From Actinacidiphila cocklensis (GTDB taxonomy: Bacteria; Actinomycetota; Actinomycetes; Streptomycetales; Streptomycetaceae), in NCBI RefSeq assembly GCF_907177275.1, contig NZ_CAJSLV010000049.1, positions 93,326 through 157,325 of the forward strand: a DNA stretch of 64,000 nt, in the 5' to 3' direction. Positions within the stretch are counted from its first letter, which is position 1. Each line of letters opens with the position of its first letter. Below the pieces are notes generated by a model. The model ran no database searches. It was not told the origin of the DNA and saw only the letters and a program-made list of their open reading frames with translations. This document shows positions 47,866-55,442 of this stretch, piece by piece. The position numbers and the translations under genes were made by a program.

Positions 47866-49337
47866 CACGGGGCATGACGGTGAAGCGCGGCGCACATAGC
47901 GCGGTGCACGGCGCACACAGTGCGGTGGCGGTACGGCGCGGTACGTATACGACGGTTACGGCCTCGACCACTGCCCGGCGCGGCATATACACCGCGGTGA
48001 CGGCGCTGCTGGCGCTGACCGCGCTCCAGGGCGTCCAGGGCTCGTCCGCTGCCGCCGACACGGGCACCCCCACCACGGGGCCGGGGGCGCCCGCGACCTG
48101 GCAGCCGCAGGGCCGGCCGCTCGCCGGGGCGGCGACCACCGCGGACGCTCCCGCGATGCAGCCGGGCGTCACCTACCGCGACACCATCAAGGTCGGCGAG
48201 ACCCGCATCTACGGCATCACGCTGGACGACAAGTCCTCCGCCTATGCGTCGGCCTTCGCCCTTCCGCCGTCCGGCGGCAGGGTGGCGTACGGCGACGGCA
48301 TCGAGCTGAAGCTGGAGAGCGCCGACGGCACCGACTGCGACAGCGCCGACGCGCACTTCCAGGACGACGGCGCCGTCCGCCCGGTGGGCAGCGCGGTGGC
48401 ACGGCTGATGCGCGTCGACACCTCCTGCCAGGAGGCCAACCAGTACACCCTGTCCGTGCACCGCACCAGCGACGGCGCCTCCGACCCGGCGCCCTGGCCG
48501 CTGGAGCTGCGCTACGTCCTCGAACCACCGCTCAAGAGCGGTGCGGCGGCCGGCCACGCGCCGGACGGCCTGGGCACCGCCTCGCCGACCCCGCTGACCG
48601 TCGGGACCCCGCAACAGGCCACGGGCGGCACGTCGTTCGAGACCGCCGCAGCGGTCAAGACCGGCATCTGGAAGGACAAGGTGCTGCCGGGCGAGACCCG
48701 CTTCTACAAGGTCCCGGTCGACTGGGGCCAGCAGGCGACCGTCTTCTCCGACTTCTCCAGCGCCCAGGTCACCGACAGCGGCGCCTACGTCGGCTCCGGG
48801 GTGCGGCTGGCCGCCTACAGCCCGGTACGCGAACTCATCGACGACCAGGAGCACTCCTACGAGGGCACCCCGGCCTCGGTGCACGAGCAGCTCGCACCGG
48901 TCTCCTACGCCAACCGCGCGGCCGACGACACCGACGTCGCGCGGGTGCGGTACGCGGGCTGGTACTACTTCGCCGTCACCGTGCACCCGGACGTGGCGAA
49001 GGCGGTCAGCGGCCCCGTGCCGGTGACGCTGCGGGTGAACGTCACGGGCACGGCCCAGCCCGCACCCGCCTACGCGGGGGACCCGAAGGGCGCCGGGATC
49101 GGCGTCGACGCGCACGACGTGTCCGCGGCGAACGGGACACCGCAGTCGGCCGGGTCGTCGTCCGGCAACTCCGCCAAGCGCTTCCTGGGCTTCGCCGCCC
49201 TCGGCGCCGGCACGGTGCTGGTGCTGGCACTGGCGGTGTGGGTCCTGACCGCCCGGCGCAGGGTGGCGGCCGTGCCCGACACCGTCACGCAGCAGCTGCC
49301 GCCGCAGTCCGGCTTCGGGCCGCCGCCGTCCTGGTGA
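47862..49337 (+). CDS. Exported paralogue of the preceding protein, without vWA domain
   Basis: 491 residues. It aligns with the second half of the previous protein: DTIKVGETRIYGI, YGDGIELKLES, YTLSVHRTS, GGTSFETAAAVKTGIWKD and LPGETRFYKVPVDWGQQ all have close counterparts there. A signal-like helix (TAVTALLALTALQGVQGSSAAA, about residues 44-65), an outer region and a C-terminal helix (GFAALGAGTVLVLALAVWVL) are followed by a 29-residue cytoplasmic tail. The N-terminal 40 residues are basic and Thr-rich (TTVTASTT). The start overlaps the vWA gene stop, so the two are made together, possibly as a complex. The function is unknown. Confidence 0.8.
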   Translation: MTRGMTVKRGAHSAVHGAHSAVAVRRGTYTTVTASTTARRGIYTAVTALLALTALQGVQGSSAAADTGTPTTGPGAPATWQPQGRPLAGAATTADAPAMQPGVTYRDTIKVGETRIYGITLDDKSSAYASAFALPPSGGRVAYGDGIELKLESADGTDCDSADAHFQDDGAVRPVGSAVARLMRVDTSCQEANQYTLSVHRTSDGASDPAPWPLELRYVLEPPLKSGAAAGHAPDGLGTASPTPLTVGTPQQATGGTSFETAAAVKTGIWKDKVLPGETRFYKVPVDWGQQATVFSDFSSAQVTDSGAYVGSGVRLAAYSPVRELIDDQEHSYEGTPASVHEQLAPVSYANRAADDTDVARVRYAGWYYFAVTVHPDVAKAVSGPVPVTLRVNVTGTAQPAPAYAGDPKGAGIGVDAHDVSAANGTPQSAGSSSGNSAKRFLGFAALGAGTVLVLALAVWVLTARRRVAAVPDTVTQQLPPQSGFGPPPSW

Positions 49338-49344
49338 AGGACCC

Positions 49345-49378
49345 GGCCACGGGCCGACCCCCAGGTCAGCCCGTGGTC
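49345..49378. terminator. Hairpin between the vWA operon and the kinase gene
   Basis: CCACGGGC (49347-49354) pairs with GCCCGTGG (49369-49376), extendable by two pairs including a G-U. It spans the 28-base convergent gap and the last codons of the kinase gene. Confidence 0.5.
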
Positions 49379-50616
49379 AGCGCGTAGATGCCGACCGCGA
49401 AGCAGATCGCGGCCAGCACGAGGACCGGGACCACCACGCTGGCGGGTGGTCCCGGTCTGCGTGCGCGGACGGGCGCAGCGGCGACCGGGGCCGCGGCGGC
49501 GGCCGCCACGGGCGGCTGCGGCACCGGCATCGGCGGTACGGGCGCGGGGCTCGGGACGTCGGTCCTGGTCGGCGGGTGCGCGGGTGCGGCCAGCGGGTAG
49601 CCGGTCGTCGGCGACGCGTAGGCCGGCTCGGGCGCCTGCCGGGGCGGTGCGGGCGGCGTCTGCGGACGTACGGTCGCGGGTCCTGCCGCCGGTGCCGTCC
49701 CGGGTCCCGCTTCCGGCGCGGGCGCGGGACCCGCCGGCAGCGGGCCGTCCGGGCCGAAGCCTTCGGGCAGCGGACCGATCTGGTCGAAGATCTCCACCGG
49801 CTCCTCGCCCGGAGCCGGCTCGGGCAGCAGCTCGACGGCTCCCGCCAGCGCCTTGCGCGCTCCCGTGGCGGTACGGAACCTGGCCCGCGGATCGGGCTGC
49901 AGCAGCGCCGCGATCACCTGCCACAGCGGCTCGGGCACCCCGACGGGCGCGGGCGGCACCCCCTCGGTGAGGAAGCGCTCGGCTATGGCGCGCGAGTCCG
50001 GCCGCTGCCCGCCCAGCAGGTAGAGGGCGACCAGGCCGACGGCGTAGAGGTCGGCGGGGACGTCGGGCTCGGCGCCCAGCATCTGCTCCGGCGCGAAATA
50101 GCCAGGCGTGCCGACCACGAAGTCCGCCTCGGTCAGCCGCGGCTCACCCTTGCGCATGGCGATGCCGAAGTCCGACAGCCGCACGTGCGGGGTGCCGGTG
50201 CCGGTCGCCTCCAGCAGGATGTTGGCCGGCTTGATGTCCCGGTGGATGATGCCCTCGGCGTGCACCGCGTGCAGCCCGGCCAGCAACTGGTCGATCAGCA
50301 CGCACACGTAGCGCGGCGGAAGCGGCCCGTAGTCGCCGATCAGGTGCGACAGCGAGCCGCCGTGCACCAGGTCCATGGTGAACAGGACCTTGTCGTCGTC
50401 GGCCGCCCAGCTCGCCGGCGCCAGTACGTGCGGGTGGTCGATGCGCATCGCCTGCTCGCGTACGAAGCGCAGCAGCGCGTGGGCGTCGCTCTGCTGGAGC
50501 ACCTTCGCCGCGACGTAGCGGCGGCGCCGCTGGTCCCAGGCCCGCCAGACCGCGCCCGCACCGCCGCGCCCGATCGGGTCCACCAGCTCGTAACGGCCTG
50601 CGAAGACCTCACCCAT
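49366..50616 (-). CDS. Membrane Ser/Thr protein kinase (Hanks type)
   Basis: 416 residues. The kinase domain is complete: Gly loop IGRGGAGAVW, Lys38 in VAAK, HRD at 125-127 with Lys129 and Asn132, DFG at 149-151, and GTPGYFAPEQ. A Pro/Ala-rich linker of about 130 residues leads to one C-terminal helix (VVVPVLVLAAICFAVGIYAL) with almost nothing beyond it, so there is no PASTA or other outer sensor. Sensing must come from a partner. It follows the helix-turn-helix gene by 50 bases in the same direction and converges on the vWA operon; the exported vWA pair are candidate partners (inferred). Confidence 0.9.
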   Translation of the reverse strand: MGEVFAGRYELVDPIGRGGAGAVWRAWDQRRRRYVAAKVLQQSDAHALLRFVREQAMRIDHPHVLAPASWAADDDKVLFTMDLVHGGSLSHLIGDYGPLPPRYVCVLIDQLLAGLHAVHAEGIIHRDIKPANILLEATGTGTPHVRLSDFGIAMRKGEPRLTEADFVVGTPGYFAPEQMLGAEPDVPADLYAVGLVALYLLGGQRPDSRAIAERFLTEGVPPAPVGVPEPLWQVIAALLQPDPRARFRTATGARKALAGAVELLPEPAPGEEPVEIFDQIGPLPEGFGPDGPLPAGPAPAPEAGPGTAPAAGPATVRPQTPPAPPRQAPEPAYASPTTGYPLAAPAHPPTRTDVPSPAPVPPMPVPQPPVAAAAAAPVAAAPVRARRPGPPASVVVPVLVLAAICFAVGIYALTTG

Positions 50617-50666
50617 GCCGTACCGCTCTCCCCCTGCTTGCCGACCTGCCTGCGGTCCTGCTCGCC

Positions 50667-51236
50667 TCAGTCCCGGTGCGCCTCGTAGTGGGCAACGGCC
50701 TCACTGGTCCGCCCGGCGCCGTACACACGAAGGAACTCTGCCAGGCGGGGATGGATCGGCGCGAGGCTCAGGGCCGCCTGTTCGATCTCCTCGGCCGACG
50801 CGACCGACCGCAGGACCTCCTGGATGCCCCGCACCACCTGCCGGGGCGCGGCGTCCTCCGCGGCCGCCGAGTGCGTCGTCGTACTGAGCACGGAGGAGCC
50901 CGCGGACTCGCGGATCTCGTCCATCCTGGCCGCCGCCTCCAGCGCCCCGGTCCGCCCCTCCGCCACCTGCCAGGCCAGCTCCTGCAGCGCCTGCAGCCGC
51001 TGCACCACCGCGGGATTCCCGATCTTGGCCCGCTGCCCGCTCTTGAGCTGCGACAGCATCGGCGCCGACAGCCCGAGCACCGCGGCCAGCCGCGCCTGGT
51101 TGAGCCCCAGGTCCCCGATCAGCCGCTGGAACAACTCCCCCAACGGCTCCCCGTACCAACCCCGCTGCAATTCCCTGGCCTCCAGCGCCCGGCCCACGGC
51201 GTCCTGCCCCGCACCACCCTGTCCCGAGCCGTCCAT
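50667..51236 (-). CDS. Helix-turn-helix (XRE-like) transcriptional regulator
   Basis: 189 residues. An XRE-type helix-turn-helix lies at about residues 40-68 (GDLGLNQARLAAVLGLSAPMLSQLKSGQR). A helical middle follows, with a C-terminal segment rich in Ala/Glu (VASAEEIEQAALSLAPIHPRLAEFLRVYGAG). The ATG at 51234-51236 has GGGAG upstream. The same transcript should include the kinase gene. An inverted repeat TTTGCG-N10-CGCAAA in its promoter resembles the paired operators before the vWA operon, so it probably controls both units. Phosphorylation by the kinase is possible but unproven. Confidence 0.82.
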   Translation of the reverse strand: MDGSGQGGAGQDAVGRALEARELQRGWYGEPLGELFQRLIGDLGLNQARLAAVLGLSAPMLSQLKSGQRAKIGNPAVVQRLQALQELAWQVAEGRTGALEAAARMDEIRESAGSSVLSTTTHSAAAEDAAPRQVVRGIQEVLRSVASAEEIEQAALSLAPIHPRLAEFLRVYGAGRTSEAVAHYEAHRD

Positions 51237-51249
51237 ACCCGCTCCCTGA

Positions 51250-51271
51250 TTTGCGCCTGCGAATCCGCAAA
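51250..51271. promoter_or_regulatory. TTTGC-type operator upstream of the regulator-kinase unit
   Basis: TTTGCG (51250-51255) and CGCAAA (51266-51271) form an inverted repeat. Within it TTTGC-GCCT-GCGAA (51250-51263) differs by one base from the TTTGC-N4-GCAAA operators at 45846-45881. It lies 14 bases upstream of the regulator's ATG. Confidence 0.55.
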
Positions 51272-51337
51272 CCATCCTAGGCGCCCGAATCCCGTTTCGG
51301 CCCACCCCGCCCGACCCGGTACGCTGTTCCCCGACGC

Positions 51338-51410
51338 GGGGCCTTAGCTCAGTTGGTAGAGCGCTGCCTTTGCAAGGCAGATGTCAGGAGTTCGAATCTC
51401 CTAGGCTCCA
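51338..51410 (+). tRNA. tRNA-Ala (UGC)
   Basis: A 73-nt cloverleaf. Acceptor GGGGCCT pairs with AGGCTCC (one G-U); D arm AGCTCAGTTGGTAGAGC; anticodon loop TTTGCAA (TGC); T arm CAGGAGTTCGAATCTCCTA; discriminator A; no encoded CCA. It corresponds to alaT, which follows ileT near gyrA in actinobacteria; here about 5.9 kb separates them. Confidence 0.97.
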
Positions 51411-51430
51411 CAGTGTGTTTACGCAGGTCA

Positions 51431-51465
51431 GCGGCCCCCTCACTCAGTACGGGTGAGGGGGCCGC
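51431..51465 (+). terminator. Hairpin after tRNA-Ala
   Basis: GCGGCCCCCTCAC (51431-51443) pairs with GTGAGGGGGCCGC (51453-51465) over a nine-base loop, 20 bases past the tRNA. A diverged copy lies at 52251-52293. Confidence 0.75.
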
Positions 51466-51601
51466 CGGCGTCCGGCGCGTATGTGGCACACCTCTCGACC
51501 GGCCCATCCTCCGACCGCCGCCACCGGGAACCATCGGCACGGACCAGGGCGTCCCCACGGGGGCGTCCGCCAAGTCACCCGAAAAGCCAAGGGGCCGCCC
51601 C

Positions 51602-52135
51602 GTGGTCGAACTCCCGGACAGCCCGGTTGAGTTGCTGGGCGTGGCTTTCCGCAATCTGCGGGAGCTCCCGTGGTGGATGTGGTGCTGCGCCGTGATCTGG
51701 GCCGGGCTGTTGGTGTCCTGGCTCCCCACCATCCAGGACCTCGACACCACCGACACCGCCATTCCGCCCAGCACCGCCCGCACGGTGCTGATCTGGCTGG
51801 TCGCCGCGGCTCTCGGCTGGACCGTCCTTTGGGGTGCGCTGCTCGGCCATCGCAGGGCCTGGCCGGTTCTCCTGCTCTCCGCCCCGGTGAGTACCGCCCT
51901 GCTGATGGCCTGCTACGTGGCGGCCATGCTGATCTCCCCGCCGGCCGACACCCAGGGGGGCGCGTCCCCCGACAACGACAACGCGGCCGGCGTCGGCCTG
52001 GTCGTCTTCGCCATCCCCACCCTTCTGGGCATGGGCCTGCTGCTGGCCCTCGGCGCCGGACTCGGCTGGTGCACCGGCCACCTCCGTGCCTCCCGCCGAC
52101 CGGCCGCCCTTGACGGCCCTGTGAGTGGCGCCTGA
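51602..52135 (+). CDS. Four-helix membrane protein, unknown function
   Basis: 177 residues with four hydrophobic helices (WWMWCCAVIWAGLLVSWLP, VLIWLVAAALGWTVLWGALLG, WPVLLLSAPVSTALLMACYVAAML, GVGLVVFAIPTLLGMGLLLALGAGLGW). The GTG at 51602 is chosen because AAGGGG lies seven bases upstream and hydrophilic, non-conserved codons precede it. The frame runs back into the tRNA but is not credible there. I do not recognise a family. It lies between two related hairpins, at the edge of the variable part of the window. Confidence 0.6.
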   Translation: MVELPDSPVELLGVAFRNLRELPWWMWCCAVIWAGLLVSWLPTIQDLDTTDTAIPPSTARTVLIWLVAAALGWTVLWGALLGHRRAWPVLLLSAPVSTALLMACYVAAMLISPPADTQGGASPDNDNAAGVGLVVFAIPTLLGMGLLLALGAGLGWCTGHLRASRRPAALDGPVSGA

Positions 52136-52250
52136 ACTCTCATTGCTGCCTCTAGCCGGGCATTCCCTTGCCGCCGGCAGCACGCATCCGGCACACATGC
52201 CCCCCGGAAAACCCCACCACCAGCGGAAGCCAGTGGGGGAAGTTTCCCCA

Positions 52251-52293
52251 GGTCAGCCGCACCTCGCCCGATCCGGGTGAGGGGGCCGCTGAC
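52251..52293. repeat. Diverged copy of the tRNA-Ala terminator hairpin
   Basis: CAGGTCAGC and GGGTGAGGGGGCCGC of the element at 51424-51465 recur here, now with outer arms GTCAGC (52252-52257) and GCTGAC (52288-52293). A small GGGGAA-GT-TTCCCC hairpin lies just upstream at 52236-52249. Confidence 0.55.
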
Positions 52294-52376
52294 GTTCCCC
52301 GTTGGGGTCGGGGCTGCCTGTGGGGAGCGTCGTCGTCCTGGGTGCGGGTCATGCCGATGGGGCGCAGCACTGCCCT

Positions 52377-53069
52377 TCAGCCCCGCTCGACCTCCTCCAG
52401 CAGGTGGAGGACGCGGGCGGTGTCGGTCAGGTCGGGGAGGACGACGGGGGCGCCGGCCGCGGTGAGGGCGGTCGGGGGGTCGATGCCGGTGGCCACGGCG
52501 ATGACGTGGGCCGAGGAGGTCAGGGCGGCTTCGACGTCGCGGGGGGTGTCGCCCACCAGGACGACGGGGGTGTCCGGGGGGAGGCCGTGGGCGCGCTGGG
52601 TGCGGTGGCGGGCGATATCCACAAGGTGTGGACGCTGCTCGGCGTCGGCGCCGTACGCCCCGACGGGCAGGTCGAGCAGCGCGTCCAGGCCGAAGGCCGA
52701 CAGCTTGACGCGGGCGTTGGCCGCGATGTTGCCGGTGAGTACCGAGGACACCCAACCGGCCCGCATGGATGCTTCCTTGAGGACGCTCCGTACGCCTGGC
52801 AGCGCCGTGCCGCGCCGGCGCAGGACATCGAGGTGTGCTCGGCCGGCCTCGGTGAGGGCGCCTTCGACGGCGGGCCACCCGGGCTCGTCCACGCCGTTGC
52901 GCCGGAACATGTCCCGCATGATCAGGCGGTCGGTGCGCCCCTGGGTGATCGCCGGCTCGGCCGGACGGCTTCCCGTCGCGGCCTCGAACGCGGCGGCGTA
53001 GATCTCCTTGCTGACACCGGCGTTGTCGATGAGCGTGTGGTCGATGTCCCACAGGACGATGAGGGCCAT
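52377..53069 (-). CDS. HAD-superfamily hydrolase (phosphatase-like)
   Basis: 230 residues. Motif I is LWDIDHTLID (DxDxT), a helical cap follows, motif II is in SSVLTGNIAANA, and motif IV is PVVLVGDTPRDVEAA. These show a haloacid dehalogenase-type phosphohydrolase of the phosphoglycolate phosphatase/beta-phosphoglucomutase branch; the substrate is unknown. The ATG at 53067-53069 starts MALIVLWDIDH with no clear Shine-Dalgarno sequence. The frame continues open upstream into the decayed region, but that part is unrelated. Confidence 0.85.
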   Translation of the reverse strand: MALIVLWDIDHTLIDNAGVSKEIYAAAFEAATGSRPAEPAITQGRTDRLIMRDMFRRNGVDEPGWPAVEGALTEAGRAHLDVLRRRGTALPGVRSVLKEASMRAGWVSSVLTGNIAANARVKLSAFGLDALLDLPVGAYGADAEQRPHLVDIARHRTQRAHGLPPDTPVVLVGDTPRDVEAALTSSAHVIAVATGIDPPTALTAAGAPVVLPDLTDTARVLHLLEEVERG

Positions 53070-53091
53070 ACGGCCAGCGTAGGCGCCGCGT

Positions 53092-53344
53092 TCAGCTCTG
53101 CCTGGCGTACAGGCGCAGCGTGATCGGGGCGCAGACGAGGGCGAGGGCGGCGGTCGCGGTGAGGGACCGGGCGGTCCCGGTGGCCGCGCCGGGGTGGTGT
53201 TCATCAGGGCGCGGACGGCCAGCGCGACCGCGGCCCACAGCGGGGACAGTGCGAGGTCGAAGGCGACGGCCAGCGCGACCGCGGCGAGTACGCCCGGGAG
53301 GCCGCCGCCGAGGCGGCGGCGCTGTGCCTGGCAAGCGCGCTGCA
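53092..53344 (-). pseudogene. Remnant of a small membrane-protein gene, probably frameshifted
   Basis: From a GTG at 53342-53344 the minus strand reads VQRACQAQRRRLGGGLPGVL, then AAVALAVAFDLALSPLWAAVALAVRALMN, a convincing membrane hairpin. A further hydrophobic stretch (RSLTATAALALVCAPITLRLYARQS, stop at 53092-53094) is in a different frame. Joining them needs one frameshift near 53170-53200, so I call a decayed gene. It could be a sequencing error. No homologue is recognised. Confidence 0.35.
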
Positions 53345-53469
53345 CCTCTGCGGTGGCGGGTTGGCTTGTCCGACGGGGCGGCGCGGAGGATCGTGCGAGA
53401 AGGATGTTGGCGGACGTGCCGGTCAGGATGCGGGCGGCGCGCGGGCGTTGGGGGTCGGAGGTGCGCGGG

Positions 53470-54093
53470 ATGTCGGCGGGTGCGTCGCGCGGCGTGACGG
53501 CTGTGGGCTCGGTCCTGCTCGCGACCGCCGTGTCGGTCGTGGTCAACGTCTGGTCCAGCGGCTGGGGATGGCCCGCGGGAGCCGTGCTGGCCGTGCTGGT
53601 CGCCGTGCAGGGCGTGCTGGAGTTCCGGCGGGCCGCCGGGAGCCGGACGCCCGCGCCGCAACCGGCCGCCGTCACCTCGAGCAGCGGGTGCGCGAGGCCG
53701 TCGACACCGACGTCACAGGGGTGCGCGGCATCCCGGGCGGCGGGCAGGTCGACGTCACCCAGGTGGTCGGGCGGGCGCAGGGGCGGCGGCTCGGCGAGGA
53801 CCGTCCACGTGTGGCGGCTGGACACCGGCGCCCTGGAGCAGCGGCTGAGCGTTCCGGCCGACCGGATCGGCCATGTGCGCCGTTCGCCGGACGGGGTCTG
53901 GCTCACCACTTCGGCGGGGCACGAGGGCACCTATGTGTGGGACCTGACGACGCGAAGGCGCCAGGGCGTCCTCGTCGTCGACGAGAGGGTCAGCACGCTG
54001 GCGACCGGCCCCGCCCACCCGGCCCACGCCCTGCTCTGCACCAGCCACGGGCGGGTCCACTACGCCGTTCACCGGCCCGGGCGCCTGCCCTGA
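53470..54093 (+). pseudogene. Decayed gene: two membrane helices and beta-propeller-like end
   Basis: An ATG at 53470 with a perfect GGAGGT seven bases upstream starts MSAGASRGVTAVGSVLLATA, continuing through two helices to VLEFRRAAG. The next sensible peptide, HLEQRVREAVDTDVTGVRG then IPGGGQVDVTQVVGRAQG, is in another frame (about 53675-53790). After about 53800 the first frame resumes with WD-like segments TVHVWRLDTGALEQRL and EGTYVWDLTTRR. Two compensating frameshifts over about 120 bases suggest a decaying, truncated member of a larger WD-repeat or NTPase-type protein family. I am unsure of the family. Confidence 0.4.
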
Positions 54094-54154
54094 CGCAAGG
54101 GGTCCGGGCCGGTGGACGGCACCTTCGGCTTCCGCGGCCTCACCCGGGGGCCGG

Positions 54155-54799
54155 TCAGGCGAGGGCGCCGGCCGGCCAGAGGGCGTCGATGGACTGCTCC
54201 GCGGCCGCCAGGCTCTTCTCCGCCAGCGGGATCAGCTCGGCCATGGCGGGGTTGACCTTGGCCAGGGTCAGTTCCGCGATGATGAAGCGCGGGGTCAGGC
54301 CGGTCATCGAGACGCCGTGCGGCAGCCACTGCTCGGCGTGGTCCCAGCCCTCGCGGGGGGTGCCGGGCGCGTAGCCGCCGCCGCGGGAGGCGAGGACGAC
54401 GAAGTCGCGGCCGCCGAGCAGCCCCTCGTGCGTCTCCGGGTCGATGGACAGGCCGACCGCGATGAGGTGGTCCACCCAGCTCTTCACGCTGCTGGGGGCG
54501 CCGAAGTTGTAGACGGGCAGGCCGAGCAGTACGGCGTCGGCGTCCCGGACCTCCGCCACGACCTGCTCGCTCAGCGCCCAGGAGGCGGCCTGCGCGGGGG
54601 TGCGGTCTGCGGTCGGTACGGCGCCCGAGTGGACGGTGCTGGGGACGATGTGCGGCAGCGGGTCCTTGCCCAGGTCGCGGTAGGTGACGGTGCCGTCGGG
54701 GTGGGCCGCGCGCCAGGCCGACGCGGCGCGGGCGGTGAGGCGGCGGCTGACCGAGTTCTCGCCCTGGACGCTGGAGTCGATGTGCAGCAGGTGAGGCAT
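54155..54799 (-). CDS. azoR: FMN-dependent NADH:quinone oxidoreductase/azoreductase
   Basis: 214 residues with the flavodoxin-like fold: start MPHLLHIDSSVQGENSVSRRLT, the central AVLLGLPVYNFGAPSSVKSWVDHLI motif of AzoR, and the FVVLASRGGGYAPGTPREGWDH loop. It reduces quinones and azo compounds with NADH or NADPH. It diverges from a MarR-type gene across 84 bases, the usual arrangement for a quinone-sensing repressor and its target. Confidence 0.9.
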   Translation of the reverse strand: MPHLLHIDSSVQGENSVSRRLTARAASAWRAAHPDGTVTYRDLGKDPLPHIVPSTVHSGAVPTADRTPAQAASWALSEQVVAEVRDADAVLLGLPVYNFGAPSSVKSWVDHLIAVGLSIDPETHEGLLGGRDFVVLASRGGGYAPGTPREGWDHAEQWLPHGVSMTGLTPRFIIAELTLAKVNPAMAELIPLAEKSLAAAEQSIDALWPAGALA

Positions 54800-54817
54800 C
54801 TCATTGACCCTTCATAA

Positions 54818-54847
54818 TTGGTTTGTGTAGCGCCAACGATTTATACC
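54818..54847. promoter_or_regulatory. Candidate marR promoter/operator in the azoR-marR gap
   Basis: TTGGTT (54818-54823) and TATACC (54842-54847) could be -35/-10 boxes (18-base spacer) for the rightward gene. TTGG (54818-54821) and CCAA (54833-54836) form a short inverted repeat overlapping the -35. Binding by the MarR protein is inferred. Confidence 0.4.
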
Positions 54848-54883
54848 ACGCATCGATTCCCTGCCGGCGGATAGACTTCAGTG

Positions 54884-55366
54884 ATGGCCTCCCTGCCCGT
54901 GCTGAACCAGCCGCCCAGGCGGTCGGGCGCGCTGCTCGACAACCTCGCCCGGCGGATGCGCCTGCATGCCGAGTCGGTGCTGAAGCCGCTGGGGCTGCGC
55001 CCGCGGCATCTGGTGGCGCTGACAGTGCTGCGGGACCGCGACGGGAGCACGCAGCAGGCGCTCGCGACGACGCTGATGATGGACCGGGCGACGGTGGTGG
55101 GACTGCTCAACGATCTTGAGGCCGACGCCTTGATCGAGCGCCTGCGCTCGCCCGAGGACCGCAGGCGGCACATCGTGCAGCTGACCGACCGCGGCGCCAG
55201 GCGGCTGGCGAAGGCGGAGTTCGCGCTTGCCGGGGTGGAGGACGAGGTGCTGGCTCCGCTCGACGCCAGGCAGCGGGCCACCCTCTACGAGCTGCTGCTG
55301 CTCGCCGCGTCCGGGACGGTCCCCGACTGCGACCCGGGCGACCACTCGCCGGAGCCGACCTGCTGA
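54884..55366 (+). CDS. MarR-family transcriptional regulator
   Basis: 160 residues. Winged helix: LKPLGLRPRHLVALTVL, STQQALATTLMMDRATVVGLLNDLEADALIERLRSPEDRRRHIVQLTDRGARRL, the MarR signature including the DRR wing. The ATG at 54884 is used; a GTG at 54881 is adjacent. There is no Cys near the N-terminus; the only Cys residues (DCDPG and the last residue) are in the C-terminal tail, so classical cysteine redox sensing is not obvious. It probably represses azoR and itself. Confidence 0.88.
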   Translation: MASLPVLNQPPRRSGALLDNLARRMRLHAESVLKPLGLRPRHLVALTVLRDRDGSTQQALATTLMMDRATVVGLLNDLEADALIERLRSPEDRRRHIVQLTDRGARRLAKAEFALAGVEDEVLAPLDARQRATLYELLLLAASGTVPDCDPGDHSPEPTC

Positions 55367-55442
55367 CCTGCGTCCCGGGGCCGGGCCACCGGCGGTGGGC
55401 CAGGGCGGACGCCGGCCGGCGCCGGTGCGACACAATCGGGGC

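Noticed and set aside
51353..51601. In-frame upstream extension of the four-helix membrane protein into tRNA-Ala
   Set aside because: It reads through a tRNA gene and its terminator, has no ribosome-binding site, and is hydrophilic and non-conserved in character.
52615..52632. TCCACA-AGG-TGTGGA, an inverted DnaA-box core inside the HAD gene
   Set aside because: It lies in codons of a conserved region with only six-base cores; an isolated pair in coding DNA is weak evidence.
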